In this document: positions 8,877 through 18,279 of the stretch, piece by piece
Layout of the letters: the number at the start of each line of letters is the position of its first letter
How positions within the stretch are numbered: the first letter of the stretch is position 1
NCBI GenBank assembly: GCA_022823085.1
Contig: JAJDXV010000094.1
Location: 1 to 48,073 of the forward strand
Length of the DNA: 48,073 bases
Source of the DNA: Candidatus Poribacteria bacterium
Lineage (GTDB): Bacteria; Poribacteria; WGA-4E; WGA-3G
Direction of reading: 5' to 3'
Translations under genes and position numbers: made by a program
Notes under the pieces: generated by a model
Told to the model about the DNA's origin: nothing
Seen by the model: the letters and a program-made list of their open reading frames with translations, nothing else
The model's database searches: none

Positions 8877-9524
8877 ATGCCAAAGTGTAAGAAGTCTGAA
8901 GGGCAAGCGATCGATTATGTTTATAAAGTACTGCCACCGGCAGAAGAAGAGCCCTTCAAAGAACATCTTAAAAGCTGTCAAGACTGCACCGAAGCCGTTG
9001 AATCCTACACAGCAGCCCTTGAATTGACAGATGAAGCCCAGGAAGAGTTGGTTGTGCCTGAACATGCGCTCCGGGATATTGAGATGAATGTGTACAAACG
9101 GCTCGCGGCTTCACAAGAACAGACGACGTGGTTCTCACGTCTTAGTGCCTACTTTACGAGTGTCGGATCGCCCTTCGGTTGGTATAAAACTGCCGCAGTC
9201 AGCAGCGTCGCTATCGCCTTGATTGTCGCTGCTGTCTTAATCGGTAAACCGCCCCAGCCGGAACAGACGTTACAAGTAACCGAAATGCAATCCGCTGAGG
9301 CACGCATTGAAGCGTATCGCGAGCAGGGTATCCAATGGAATTTAGAGGAAGCGCTTATCACACACCATCTCCGAAACGATGCCTGGGAAACAGAGAGTCA
9401 ACTCAACCGAATGAAGGAACAGGCACAAGGTACAAGTTGGACGAAGGTCGCCGATAAACAGCTTCAGAACCTTCAATCTGGAATCCTGAACAGAACGCAG
9501 CAGAATCGCATTGGCGAAAACTAA
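8877..9524 (+). CDS. Zinc-finger anti-sigma factor (membrane-bound)
   Basis: A 215-residue protein with the ZAS-type N-terminus: H30-x3-C34-x2-C37 (HLKSCQDC), a single transmembrane segment at about 106-125 (SSVAIALIVAAVLIG), and an extracytoplasmic C-terminal helical region rich in Gln. The HxxxCxxC element characteristically binds ECF sigma factors. ATG 8877 with the very strong AAGGAGAAAGGG (from 8862) is chosen over the in-frame TTG at 8859, which overlaps the sigma stop codon. Its partner is the sigma factor just upstream; the C-terminal sensor is unassigned. Confidence 0.85.
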   Translation: MPKCKKSEGQAIDYVYKVLPPAEEEPFKEHLKSCQDCTEAVESYTAALELTDEAQEELVVPEHALRDIEMNVYKRLAASQEQTTWFSRLSAYFTSVGSPFGWYKTAAVSSVAIALIVAAVLIGKPPQPEQTLQVTEMQSAEARIEAYREQGIQWNLEEALITHHLRNDAWETESQLNRMKEQAQGTSWTKVADKQLQNLQSGILNRTQQNRIGEN

Positions 9525-9607
9525 TTGATAGTTAACAGTTATAGGGGTAGCACCCCTCAGGTCAGAAACCGTTGTGGAACGATGCGCGGAGGTCCCGTAA
9601 TTAGAAA

Positions 9608-11590
9608 ATGGAAATGTCACGTAGGTTTACATTTCTCTTACACGCGCTGCTGGTAATCCTCCTCGGCCCGCTTGCTTATGCCCAAGTTGAGGACGTGAAC
9701 GCCTTGGTTCAAGCAGGAGACTATAGGCAAGCGGTTAATAAACTCGAAGCACTTGCCGAATCCGCTGAGGACGTTACTCTAAAAGGCTTATGCTACTATC
9801 AGATCGGTGAGATTCATTATAATTATACCCATCAGTACAATAGAGCCGTTGCAGCTTATGATAACATTTTGAAGTTGGCGGAAAAGGGGCTCGCCGCTGA
9901 GGATCTCTACCTTGCGATTATCAAAAAAGGTGATGTCTACAGTCGCATGGGCAATTATCAAGATGCTATCCAAACTTACGATAGACTGATTAAACTTGCG
10001 CCTGCTGCACATTTTGTGCATAAGACAGGTTTACAGAAGATTCGCGACATTCATACCGCACTTGCAGACCTCCGAGAGCAACAACGCGTCGCTATCCAGT
10101 ACAAAGGCACACCGCTTGCCGCTATTGCACAATTCCAGATTGCTGAACTCTATAGGAATCCGTCGCAACTCAACCAACCGGAAAAGGCGATTGAGAAGTA
10201 TGAGGCACTTTTAGCGGAACATCCGGAAGCCGTTGTCGCACCAGAAGCGAAATGGCGTATTGCCAATTTATATCACACTGTTCTTAATCAGTCTCCGCGA
10301 GCAATGGCGATGTATAGGAAAGTCGTTGAGGATTACCCGACCAGCAACTTCGCTGCAGAAGCGCTGTACCAGATGGCAAACATCCACCGCACTGCCGAGA
10401 AATATTCGTTAGCGATTCCGGTGTTTGAAAGACTGAAAGACGGGTACCCCAATTTTTGGAACATGCACGCCGTTCTCTATTGGATGGGTGTCTGCAACGA
10501 GAAAAGTTTGAACTATCCGAAAGCGGTTGAGGCGTTCAAAACCTTTCTCCACGTCTATCTGCCGCAACTTGATCCCATCTATTTAGGACAGATTTCGATG
10601 CATGATAAGGACTTGTCGGAAGTGGAAGCGGAGATTGTTGAGAAAATTGAGAAGTTAACGGCGCAGATGTCGGAGGTGGAAGCGGAACGATTGGATGCTG
10701 CGCGTTCAGAGCGGAACTACGTTTTAGCATTGGAGATCGCTCGGAACCTTGCCGCTACCGCCCCCGATACGCCTCAAGCGAAACAGGCATCAGAACAGAT
10801 CTTCACACTCCAACACCTCGCTACGATACAGAACCTGCGTGAGCAGCTTCATAACAGAATGCCTGCACCTATAGCGGCGGCACGCACCCTGTTCCAAATT
10901 GGCACGATCTATGAACGCCGGTTACAGGACTATCCGAAGGCAATTGCGGCATATCAAGAGGTGTTGAAACACCACCCCGACGCAACCTATTCCGCCGAAG
11001 CCCTCTATCGTAGTGGACTCATTTACGCCGAGCATCTCTCTACACCTAATTCGGCGATCAATGCTTACACAGCGGTGATCGCATCACATCCGAACACGCT
11101 GCAGGCAATGATGGCGAGTTTCCAGTTGGGCGAACTCTACAGAAAACTGAACCGTTCCAACGAAGCCGTAGAAGCCTACAAAACAACGGTCGGCTACCCG
11201 GAACGGGATCGGTATCTCGCGGGTGGATATAAGGATAGTTTCTCCGATAGGGCACAATTCCGCATCGGTCGTGTCCACTATGATGATGACCGTTATGAGG
11301 ATGCGCGCTTCGTTTTTGAGGAGTTCATCCAGAACCGGACGCGATCTCCACGTCTTGCTGCTGCCTACATCTACCTCGCCACCATAAGCGAAAAACGTGG
11401 AGAAAATAAACAAGCCGCTTACTTCTATGAACAAGCGGAAACCCTACTCAAGGACAATCCGATCCAAATGGCGATGCTCATAGAAGAGGCAGGCACCCTC
11501 GGTCACTTCCACGCCCCCGATGCTGAGGCAGTGATGCGTTTCCTCAAAGAGCACCAAAGACGGCTTTCAGCGGGGACGACGAAACCGTGA
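9608..11590 (+). CDS. Exported TPR-repeat protein
   Basis: A 660-residue protein with a signal peptide (about 1-25, ending in PLAYAQ) and at least ten tetratricopeptide-type helical repeats. Examples are YYQIGEIHYNYTHQYNRAVAAYD, YQDAIQTYDRLIKLAP, MAMYRKVVEDYPTSNFAAEALY, AIAAYQEVLKHHPDATYSAEALYRSG and AINAYTAVIASHPN. It resembles periplasmic tol-pal-associated or gliding-type TPR proteins but lacks a distinctive extra domain, so only a protein-protein interaction role is inferred. It is 83 bp after the anti-sigma gene, probably the third gene of the same operon; the gap holds a small hairpin, AGGGGTAGCACCCCT. Confidence 0.83.
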   Translation: MEMSRRFTFLLHALLVILLGPLAYAQVEDVNALVQAGDYRQAVNKLEALAESAEDVTLKGLCYYQIGEIHYNYTHQYNRAVAAYDNILKLAEKGLAAEDLYLAIIKKGDVYSRMGNYQDAIQTYDRLIKLAPAAHFVHKTGLQKIRDIHTALADLREQQRVAIQYKGTPLAAIAQFQIAELYRNPSQLNQPEKAIEKYEALLAEHPEAVVAPEAKWRIANLYHTVLNQSPRAMAMYRKVVEDYPTSNFAAEALYQMANIHRTAEKYSLAIPVFERLKDGYPNFWNMHAVLYWMGVCNEKSLNYPKAVEAFKTFLHVYLPQLDPIYLGQISMHDKDLSEVEAEIVEKIEKLTAQMSEVEAERLDAARSERNYVLALEIARNLAATAPDTPQAKQASEQIFTLQHLATIQNLREQLHNRMPAPIAAARTLFQIGTIYERRLQDYPKAIAAYQEVLKHHPDATYSAEALYRSGLIYAEHLSTPNSAINAYTAVIASHPNTLQAMMASFQLGELYRKLNRSNEAVEAYKTTVGYPERDRYLAGGYKDSFSDRAQFRIGRVHYDDDRYEDARFVFEEFIQNRTRSPRLAAAYIYLATISEKRGENKQAAYFYEQAETLLKDNPIQMAMLIEEAGTLGHFHAPDAEAVMRFLKEHQRRLSAGTTKP

Positions 11591-11628
11591 GGGGACGTTC
11601 CTGTGGTGGTGTATATATATATATCGCG

Positions 11629-12663
11629 TCAGTCGCCGATGTCCAAGAGGGCATGCGTAAACTCATCAATGCTTGATGCTTCCGCCGCGACCCGATGCAA
11701 CTGATCCAGACGCTCTAAATCGTCAATCGCTGTCAGAAAAGGCTTGAGTTTCTCTGCGACATCGGCTTGAAACCGAACCTCCAGGACGGTGCCGACAGCT
11801 TCGATAGCATGCTGTCTTTTACCTTGCTCAATGCCTTGCTCAATGCCTTGCTCAATGCCTTGCTCAATGCCTTGCTCAATGCCTTGCTCAATGCCTTGCT
11901 CAATGCCTTGTTTGACCCCTTTTTCAGTAAAGTATTGGATGATAGAAGATTCTTGCACAGTTTCCTCCGATATTACGTTGCGAATCATTAGAGAATCATA
12001 AGCTAAACCACCGAGAATCGCTAAATCCGAGAGTGCCTCCCTTTTCTGTGATTCATCGTCCGAACCTGCTTCAACTGTTTGGACACACCGCCGTATCCAT
12101 GCGGGTACATCTACCTGATCGGGCGGTTTCATCAAAGCAGCGAACGGAACCAACCCCACCTTGTTCGCATCCAGAAAGGTTTGTCCATCCATCTCATTGA
12201 GCCGCAGCACGCGGTATTCAATAACTATATCGTATCCCGGTACACTTTGAACGTATTTTCCTGGATCGTTGTGTCCAGCATTCGGATGCAGGTAAATGAC
12301 ATGAGAATAGATGTCGCATCGGTGAAGCGCAATGCCGTTGCCGATATAGCCTGCCATGCGAAATGGCATTGGGGCATCCGTACTGTCGTGGGTTTGGAAC
12401 TCACAGTGCACGATCGCTTTTTTATCCTGGGTTGTTATTAATATGAAACTATCCGCGAAGTGCGTTTTCATGGAGAGTTGCTCGGTTTCAATGACTTCAA
12501 ACGCGTCTGCTTCTATACCGAGAAACGTTGTGACGAAGCCCTTCGGGTCTCGTTGAACACCTCGTTTTGTAACATTATCAAACTGACCGGGCAGAATAAG
12601 TCTCTTATCAGAGGCTATTGTTCTCTCGACGCTCGGTTTCGACGCATTCGGATTGTCTGACAC
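11629..12663 (-). CDS. Rpn-family (PD-(D/E)XK) recombination-promoting nuclease
   Basis: A 344-residue protein of the Rpn/transposase-like family. The nuclease core includes ADSFILI and AIVHCEFQTHDS (the E-x-Q of the PD-(D/E)XK motif), then PFRMAGYIG and HVIYLHP. The C-terminal half contains seven exact copies of GIEQ followed by a helical tail. Start: GTG at 12663 (MSDNPNASKP), which has GGAG with a 7-bp spacer; the in-frame TTG two codons earlier would sit on that site. Rpn proteins generally stimulate RecA-independent recombination and often carry variable Q/E-rich repeats. It converges on the TPR gene. Confidence 0.78.
   Translation of the reverse strand: MSDNPNASKPSVERTIASDKRLILPGQFDNVTKRGVQRDPKGFVTTFLGIEADAFEVIETEQLSMKTHFADSFILITTQDKKAIVHCEFQTHDSTDAPMPFRMAGYIGNGIALHRCDIYSHVIYLHPNAGHNDPGKYVQSVPGYDIVIEYRVLRLNEMDGQTFLDANKVGLVPFAALMKPPDQVDVPAWIRRCVQTVEAGSDDESQKREALSDLAILGGLAYDSLMIRNVISEETVQESSIIQYFTEKGVKQGIEQGIEQGIEQGIEQGIEQGIEQGIEQGKRQHAIEAVGTVLEVRFQADVAEKLKPFLTAIDDLERLDQLHRVAAEASSIDEFTHALLDIGD
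11827..11910 (-). repeat. 12-bp tandem repeat, 7 units, coding GIEQ
   Basis: CTCAATGCCTTG occurs seven times without a mismatch inside the Rpn-family gene, encoding (GIEQ)7 on the - strand. Because the unit is 12 bp (a multiple of three), copy-number changes stay in frame. The perfect identity suggests recent slippage-driven expansion. It lacks the spacers of a CRISPR array. Confidence 0.95.
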
Positions 12664-12977
12664 AATCAATCTCCTTTGGGCACTACGATTGCTATACAGA
12701 TGTTATTTTAGCACACATTGAGATCGGATGTCAAGCAGCTTTCGCGTTTCGCATTTTTTCCCGGTTACGGAACTGATAGGATAAATAAAGAGGCAGGTAA
12801 CGTGGAGGTTACCTGCCTATAATATAGAGATGATGGCGTTCATTAATTGTTGCAGCAAGCCAATCATCATTCCTATATCCACAACTATTAGCTTACCAGC
12901 TCTGATTAGGAATAACCCATCGTATAAAGCGTACAAGCAGCAGTTAGCAATTAACATTATGAAACATAGTTGAGTGC
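12664..12977. other. Intergenic region with hairpin
   Basis: The 314 bp between the Rpn gene start and the small secreted-protein gene hold no convincing gene. The AGGCAGGTAAC/GTTACCTGCCT hairpin (12791-12818) is followed on the - strand by a T-rich run and could terminate transcription from the 12978-14113 pair. The remaining sequence is AT-rich. Confidence 0.5.
12791..12818 (-). terminator. Hairpin, possible terminator
   Basis: An 11-bp perfect stem (AGGCAGGTAAC with GTTACCTGCCT) around a 6-base loop. On the - strand it is followed by CTTTATTTAT. It lies 160 bp downstream of the small secreted-protein gene on that strand. Confidence 0.5.
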
Positions 12978-13304
12978 TCAGTTGATGAAATCATGATAGA
13001 AAGTGAACGGATCAGGTTGTCCGACCCCCCGAGAACCGCTTGCAGATACAGAGGTAGAGAGTGGACCGTGATAACTTCCACCTTCGTAATCTCGGTCATC
13101 ATCGACTTCTGCCCAAATGCTGTAAAACCCTTGATCCCAAGGTGCTGCGGATGCCCATGCCCACGCATCGAAATAATACATACGCGCAGCGACATCCGCC
13201 CATGTGTACAGACCTGAATCGGAATATTTTCTTGCGAGCACTACACCTGATGTTCCTAAAAACAAAATAAGTGCTACGATTGCTAAAACTCGTGAAATTG
13301 TCAT
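12978..13304 (-). CDS. Small secreted protein, unknown function
   Basis: A 108-residue protein with a cleavable-type signal (MTISRVLAIVALILFLGTSGVVLA) and an aromatic-rich mature part (YTWADVAARMYYFDAWAWA, YSIWAEVDDD). No family is recognised and there are no cysteines in the mature part. It begins 2 bp after the stop of the membrane-protein gene at 13307, and its AAAGGAAAG ribosome-binding site overlaps that stop, so the two are co-transcribed and probably functionally linked. Confidence 0.6.
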   Translation of the reverse strand: MTISRVLAIVALILFLGTSGVVLARKYSDSGLYTWADVAARMYYFDAWAWASAAPWDQGFYSIWAEVDDDRDYEGGSYHGPLSTSVSASGSRGVGQPDPFTFYHDFIN

Positions 13305-13306
13305 AT

Positions 13307-14113
13307 TTATTCTTTCCTTTCTAAATTTAAAAAATTATATGGATCATACCCTGCCGTATCCCGATCTATGAATTTAATATGGGCTGGCAGTTTCCCACCA
13401 CTTTCAACAAAATCTCGTGGCGAAATGAACCCTTCTGTTGTAAGTTGACCGGCAGGATATTGAGCGACTGTTCCACCTGGAAGCCGCATCTCTTGCCAGC
13501 GTTTGACATATACGACATTGTCGTATAATGGATAAATTTTACCGTTTTCATCGTTACGGATGACAGCACGAAACTCGTGGTCGCCATCATTGTAAAGCTT
13601 GATGAGTACACGATGCATCAATTCAAAATCAATTTCTCTCCCGACTACACGCTGCCTCTTTTCATCTGACCAGGTCCAAATAGGCATTAAATGCTCGGGG
13701 AATCCTTGTGGAATTTCAGGATAGGGCCCAAAACCATAAGGTGAAACGGGCACATCAGTGCGTTCTTCCTCAGTATTACCCCCATCTCTCGGTAATGATG
13801 GATTCGTCATTTCAACAGCATCCGTATTGTAAAGTGGTAATGCCTCCTTCTCTTCAGACATCGCTTGGGTATTGTCGGGGGCAATAGGTGTTTCCGGTGA
13901 TCCAAGCGTATGAGTGTCTATCGATTCAAAGTCCTGACTGACACCGACATCTTTCTTGTTTTCAAAGGATTGTGGAAACGCATCTGTCTGAGCGAATTCC
14001 GCTTCAGTGGCGCGACGGACGTGCCAACTATAAAACAGGCTTCCGCTAACAATCAGCACGAAGAAAGCAAGTCCAGCAAGGATTGCTCGATTGGCGAGAA
14101 TATCACGGAACAT
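13307..14113 (-). CDS. Single-pass membrane protein, unknown function
   Basis: A 268-residue protein beginning MFRDILANRAILAGLAFF, with one N-terminal transmembrane anchor (about 8-30), a long low-complexity, acidic and proline-rich linker (about 40-125), and a C-terminal domain of about 140 residues (from PEHLMPIWTW onward) with no recognised family. The ATG at 14113 with GGGAGG 7 bp upstream is far better supported than in-frame starts up to 23 codons earlier (14182). Probably anchored with the C-terminal domain outside the cytoplasm. First gene of a two-gene operon. Confidence 0.6.
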   Translation of the reverse strand: MFRDILANRAILAGLAFFVLIVSGSLFYSWHVRRATEAEFAQTDAFPQSFENKKDVGVSQDFESIDTHTLGSPETPIAPDNTQAMSEEKEALPLYNTDAVEMTNPSLPRDGGNTEEERTDVPVSPYGFGPYPEIPQGFPEHLMPIWTWSDEKRQRVVGREIDFELMHRVLIKLYNDGDHEFRAVIRNDENGKIYPLYDNVVYVKRWQEMRLPGGTVAQYPAGQLTTEGFISPRDFVESGGKLPAHIKFIDRDTAGYDPYNFLNLERKE

Positions 14114-14252
14114 ACGGTACCTCCCAATGAAGATTACGCGTTTCATCAAAATTTGACAATCCATCAGCGTAAGGTGCTTCATCTAAAAATTTCACAATAG
14201 GCGCGTGGTGTATTGTAGTACACTGAATCGCACCTTGCCTAAGTTCTATGAA

Positions 14253-14258
14253 ATTATA
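14253..14258 (-). promoter_or_regulatory. Candidate -10 element for the 13307-14113 operon
   Basis: A perfect TATAAT on the - strand, about 140 bp upstream of the ATG at 14113, downstream of an A/T tract (TTTTTTTTTTAAAG). No good -35 hexamer sits 16-18 bp upstream, so this is tentative. Confidence 0.3.
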
Positions 14259-14321
14259 GGGTCGAAACGTGTCTTTAAAAAAAAAATGACAAATTGATTA
14301 GGATAGCGTAGAAACAATTTT

Positions 14322-15707
14322 TTAAGAGATGCTTTTCATACCCGCCAACAGTGATGGATGCAGCTCCACTACATAAGGCATTGCGTCTGTTAGCCGCTTA
14401 TGTGGATCGGGTGTTTTTTTCAGTTCTGCGGTTGTGTGTGCTTGGATGTCCTGCAGCGTCGGGAAATTGTATGCCAATTCTCCGTTTTGGATGATCGGAA
14501 CGAGAAGCGGTTGCCCCTCAGAGACCTCTTCATCCCAAAGTGTCACCTGATCGTTCACGTAATTCCCATCGGCATCGGTTAAGCGATAGACTTGCTTTTT
14601 GCCCGGTATCGTCGCTTTAGAGGGTTCATCGAGCGACTGTTTCCCGACAGGTCTGCCGTCGCTTTCGACCAACTTATAGACGCCACCGAGTGCAGAAGGA
14701 GCCCCTTCACCTGTCCGTGGGTTGAAGTTCGCACCTGTAGCGAGCCGTGTACCGACACCGAAACTGTCAAGCGATGCACCGTTTTCGAGTAAAGTGTCTA
14801 TCTGGTATTCATCAAGGTCATGGCTTGCGATAATTTGGACGTAATCCAGCCCTTCAGCATCAAGGAGACGACGTACCTGTTGGCTGAGTATCAAGAGATC
14901 GCCGCTGTCGAGTCGGACGGCGCGTAACCGTGCGCCGCGTGCCGCCATCTCTTTTGCCACGATGCATGCATTTCGCGCGCCTTGAAGCGTATCGTAAGTA
15001 TCAATCAGGAGTGTCGTGTTATTCGGGAAGGCTGCGGCGTAATCGCGGAATGCATCTAATTCGGTAGGACGTTCGGAGACGAATTTATGTGCCATTGTGC
15101 CGACGTACGGAATATCGAAGTAGCGTCCTGCAAGCACCAGTGACGTACCCCTTGCACCGCCGATGAAAGCGGCACGGGCAGCCAAGATACCGGCATCTCT
15201 GCCGTGTGCACGGCGCGCCCCGAAATCGAAAACAGGTCTGCCGCGCGCCGCCTGCACAATCCGAGACGCTTTCGTCGCAATCAGCGTCTGGAAGTTCATG
15301 ACACAGAGCAGATAGGTTTCAAACAGTTGGACATCGCGGGATCTACCTGTGACATTGATAATCGGTTCGTTTGGAAAAACAGGTGTGCCTTCGGGGACTG
15401 CGAAGACGGAACCGTCGAAGCGGAAGTCCCGAAGCGAATCGAGATACTCGGCACGTAGATCGCCGCGTTCCGCCAACCAATCGAGTGTCGCATCGGTAAA
15501 ACGCAAATTTAAGATATAGTGGACAACCTGTTCCAACCCGGCGGCGATGAGGTACTGTCCTTGTGGAATTTTGCGGACGTAGTAGTTCGCTGTGATAACA
15601 GCATTGTTCTGGGCATCGAAATCGGCTTGCCCCATCGTCAATTGGTAGTAATCAACGAAGAGCGCCATCTCATCGACTGTAAGTAAGGCATCTTTCGGTG
15701 CATTCAT
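14322..15707 (-). CDS. pncB: Nicotinate phosphoribosyltransferase
   Basis: A 461-residue NAPRTase of the NAD salvage pathway, converting nicotinate plus PRPP to nicotinate mononucleotide in the cytoplasm. Diagnostic segments are DYYQLTMGQ near residue 20, FDFGARRAHGRDAGI, GTMAHKFV with the histidine that is phosphorylated in this family, TLLIDTYDTLQGARNA, AVRLDSGDL and SFGVGTRLATGA. Length and motif order are normal. Its ATG overlaps the stop of the upstream TPR/FG-GAP gene (ATGA, 4 bp), indicating translational coupling to a gene with no obvious NAD role. GAGGGA lies about 9 bp before the start. Confidence 0.93.
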   Translation of the reverse strand: MNAPKDALLTVDEMALFVDYYQLTMGQADFDAQNNAVITANYYVRKIPQGQYLIAAGLEQVVHYILNLRFTDATLDWLAERGDLRAEYLDSLRDFRFDGSVFAVPEGTPVFPNEPIINVTGRSRDVQLFETYLLCVMNFQTLIATKASRIVQAARGRPVFDFGARRAHGRDAGILAARAAFIGGARGTSLVLAGRYFDIPYVGTMAHKFVSERPTELDAFRDYAAAFPNNTTLLIDTYDTLQGARNACIVAKEMAARGARLRAVRLDSGDLLILSQQVRRLLDAEGLDYVQIIASHDLDEYQIDTLLENGASLDSFGVGTRLATGANFNPRTGEGAPSALGGVYKLVESDGRPVGKQSLDEPSKATIPGKKQVYRLTDADGNYVNDQVTLWDEEVSEGQPLLVPIIQNGELAYNFPTLQDIQAHTTAELKKTPDPHKRLTDAMPYVVELHPSLLAGMKSIS

Positions 15708-18127
15708 AGACTTTTTCCCTCAGTGATGACCAATCTCTGGTTGACAGATAGATTCCGATGTGTATCTACCTGACCGGAGGGCCAGACGATTTCGAGTGTA
15801 TCAACTTTCGTGTGTGTGCCGAGACCGATTTCAAGGAGTAGACTGTTCGTTGAACCGAACCCGCATCCCCCGCTCACCTCTCTGTAGATGAGGCTATCAC
15901 CAGCGTGCACAGTTACCTTAGCACCGATCCCGTCTCGATTGCTCTTGACACCGACCAGTTTCAGATTAAGATAGTTGTTTCCTGCACCAGTATTCTGGTA
16001 GAAGAGATTGTGCCATTGGTCTCCGATAAACGCGCCGCCGACAGAAACATAGATGTCAACATCGCCATCCGTATCGGCATCACCAAACGTTACACCGTGT
16101 CCTTTCCCGATGTTGCCTAACCCTAAATCGAAAGTCGCATCTGTAAAGGTGCCGTCGCCGTTGTTGCGGAAGAGTGCGTCGCGTTCGAGCCGTCCCATCT
16201 GCGGCGCCCCCGTAGCGAGATAGATATCAAGGTAACCGTCGCTATCAATGTCTTCAAAGTTTGCGCCCATCGCGCCGAAAGCGTGATAGAGTCCGGCTTC
16301 ACGGGTAACATCGGTGAAAGTGCCGTCGCCGTTGTTGCGGTATAGCACTTGTCGATCGCCGTCGTGTGGTGCAGTCCCCATGATTTGACCAGCAATGAAA
16401 GCCTGAAACGAACCTGAATTCGAGATAAAAATGTCCAAATCCGCGTCGTTATCTACATCTAAAAAGAAGGTGACAAAAGCGTCCGTAATCGGTAGGTTCA
16501 TGCCGGTTGTCGCCGTAACATCTGTAAAAGTGCCATCGCCGTTGTTGCGATAAAGGACATTGGACTGCCCGTAATTGACGACATGCAGATCGATATATCC
16601 GTCTTTATCGTAATCGCCCCACGCTGTTCCGAGGGAATTGCCGGTATTCGCGACCCCAGCCCTTTCAGCCGTATTCGTAAACGTTCCATCGCCGTTATTA
16701 CGGTATAGGACATTCGCGGCACCATCGCCGATAACACCGTTTGCAATGTAGAGATCGATATAACCGTCATTGTCGTAATCCGCCCAAGCCGCACAGAAAC
16801 TACTTTGCGGGTCCTCAACACCGGCGGCGTACGTAACATCTGTAAAGGTGCCGTCTCCGTTGTTGTGATAGAGTGTGTTCTCCGCTGCGCCTGACCAACC
16901 GCCACGCGTGATATAGAGGTCTGGGTACCCGTCGTTGTCATAATCTGCGAACAGTGACCCCCAACCGCCTCTCGGGTCCGCGATCCCTGCTTCCGCTGCG
17001 ACGTTGGTAAAAGTGCCGTCCCCGCTATTGCGATAAAGCGCGTGCGGTTGATAAGTGCCAACTGCGACGATGTCGAGGTCGCCGTCGTTATCGTAGTCAC
17101 CCCATGCGCTGCCGCGGCCACAGTCAACTTTATCCATCTTTAAATCGGCTGCGACATTGGTAAACAGGTTTTCTAATTTTCCTTGCGGTTCGTTCAGGTC
17201 GGTTTGAGGTTTGAAAGTGTCTTTCCGTATATCCGCCTTCCACTCCGTTTCAGGCTGCGCGCTTTTTTTAGGGAATATAGGAACTTTGGAACTTTGGAGG
17301 TTTGGAGAATTTATTTTAAATTCCTCTGGCAATTCTGGTGGGTAGCCGCCGAGTGCGTTGTATGCTGTCCATAGGTTCCACAAGGTTTCAGGGTCCCTCG
17401 GTTTGAGACGGAGCGATTCTTTGAAATTCGTTACCGCCTTTTCAAAGTCCCCGTGTCGGAGATGATAGACACCGAGGTAGTAGTATGCACCGGAGTGCCG
17501 TCGGTAGTTTTGGATGATATTTTCAAATCGCTTCGCCGCTTTGTCTGCCTCACCGAGCCGGAATTCCGCCAAACCGAGTTGGAGCATCGCTTCCAAGTTA
17601 TTCGGTTCAAGTTCGAGTACCTTCTCAAATTGACGCTTAGATGCCGACAAGTCTGGGACAAGCATCTGTTGCGGCGCGCCTAAGAAATAACCCAACCGGA
17701 TCCGTGCATCGGTATCGTCGGGGTTTACCTCCAGCGCGCGGGTCAGCGCGACGGTAGCGTCGGAAAACCGTTGTTGGTAACTGAAAACCTGCGCTAATGC
17801 CAGATATGCTTTTGATAACCTATCTTTCGCTTCTGGTGCCTGCTTCAGGAGTCCGATTAACATCTGTAGTTCTACCTCAGCGCGGGCAAACTTCAGCTGT
17901 CTGGTGTAGGTGCTCGCTAACTGCATACGCGCATCGTGTGCGTTAGTATCCATTTGCAAGCATGCTTGAAACGCTTGCTCCGCTTCAGCGAAATCGCGCC
18001 TATCTAAAGCATCAACACCGCGCTGATACTGCGCAGCCAATTGCGGGTCCATCTTATCTTGTGGCGTATCTGAATCGCAACCGGCAATGATGAAGAGAAG
18101 AAGAAAAATAAAATAAAGTTTTTGCAT
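15704..18127 (-). CDS. Lipoprotein with TPR, FG-GAP/VCBS repeats and UnbV/ASPIC domain
   Basis: An 807-residue protein with a lipoprotein signal (LLLFIIAGC, Cys at about 17), TPR repeats at about 30-270 (ALDRRDFAEAEQAF, ALEVNPDDTDARIRLG), six FG-GAP/VCBS repeats of the form YRNNGDGTFTDVT with adjoining DYDNDGYxDLYI calcium-binding-type loops (about 325-690), and a C-terminal ASPIC/UnbV domain (about 715-800; IGAKVTVHAGDSLIYREVSGG, LEIVWPSGQVD). Such proteins are surface or periplasmic; the repeats form integrin-alpha-like propellers. Function unknown. It is paired with a similar protein at 19890. The heptamer-repeat element lies right upstream, supplying its weak GGAAA ribosome-binding region. 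Confidence 0.85.
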   Translation of the reverse strand: MQKLYFIFLLLFIIAGCDSDTPQDKMDPQLAAQYQRGVDALDRRDFAEAEQAFQACLQMDTNAHDARMQLASTYTRQLKFARAEVELQMLIGLLKQAPEAKDRLSKAYLALAQVFSYQQRFSDATVALTRALEVNPDDTDARIRLGYFLGAPQQMLVPDLSASKRQFEKVLELEPNNLEAMLQLGLAEFRLGEADKAAKRFENIIQNYRRHSGAYYYLGVYHLRHGDFEKAVTNFKESLRLKPRDPETLWNLWTAYNALGGYPPELPEEFKINSPNLQSSKVPIFPKKSAQPETEWKADIRKDTFKPQTDLNEPQGKLENLFTNVAADLKMDKVDCGRGSAWGDYDNDGDLDIVAVGTYQPHALYRNSGDGTFTNVAAEAGIADPRGGWGSLFADYDNDGYPDLYITRGGWSGAAENTLYHNNGDGTFTDVTYAAGVEDPQSSFCAAWADYDNDGYIDLYIANGVIGDGAANVLYRNNGDGTFTNTAERAGVANTGNSLGTAWGDYDKDGYIDLHVVNYGQSNVLYRNNGDGTFTDVTATTGMNLPITDAFVTFFLDVDNDADLDIFISNSGSFQAFIAGQIMGTAPHDGDRQVLYRNNGDGTFTDVTREAGLYHAFGAMGANFEDIDSDGYLDIYLATGAPQMGRLERDALFRNNGDGTFTDATFDLGLGNIGKGHGVTFGDADTDGDVDIYVSVGGAFIGDQWHNLFYQNTGAGNNYLNLKLVGVKSNRDGIGAKVTVHAGDSLIYREVSGGCGFGSTNSLLLEIGLGTHTKVDTLEIVWPSGQVDTHRNLSVNQRLVITEGKSL

Positions 18128-18279
18128 AAAATAGTTTCCAGTTTCCAGTTACCAGTTACCGGTTAAAGAAAGTGTGCTAAAGTTTCAAAGTGTGCTAAAG
18201 TTGCGAAGTTGATAACTTTACACTTTAGAAACACTTTACGGACTTCTTAACTGGTTACTGATAACTTGAAAAAAGTAAG
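18128..18279. repeat. Heptamer inverted-array element (copy A)
   Basis: The gap holds CCAGTTACC-type 7-bp repeats on one side, a core (AAAGTGTGCTAAAGTTTCAA ... CACTTTAC), and an inverted arm (TTAACTGGTTACTGATAACT). The core is nearly identical to the reverse complement of the element at 25801-25962. The inverted arms would allow a long stem. Confidence 0.8.

Noticed and set aside
11827..11910. Possible CRISPR array
   Set aside because: Units are contiguous 12-bp repeats without spacers and lie in frame inside a gene.
16498..17127. 209-codon frame on the - strand inside the TPR/FG-GAP gene
   Set aside because: An alternate-frame shadow rich in Thr, Ile and Ala from the GDGTF repeats; no start or family.
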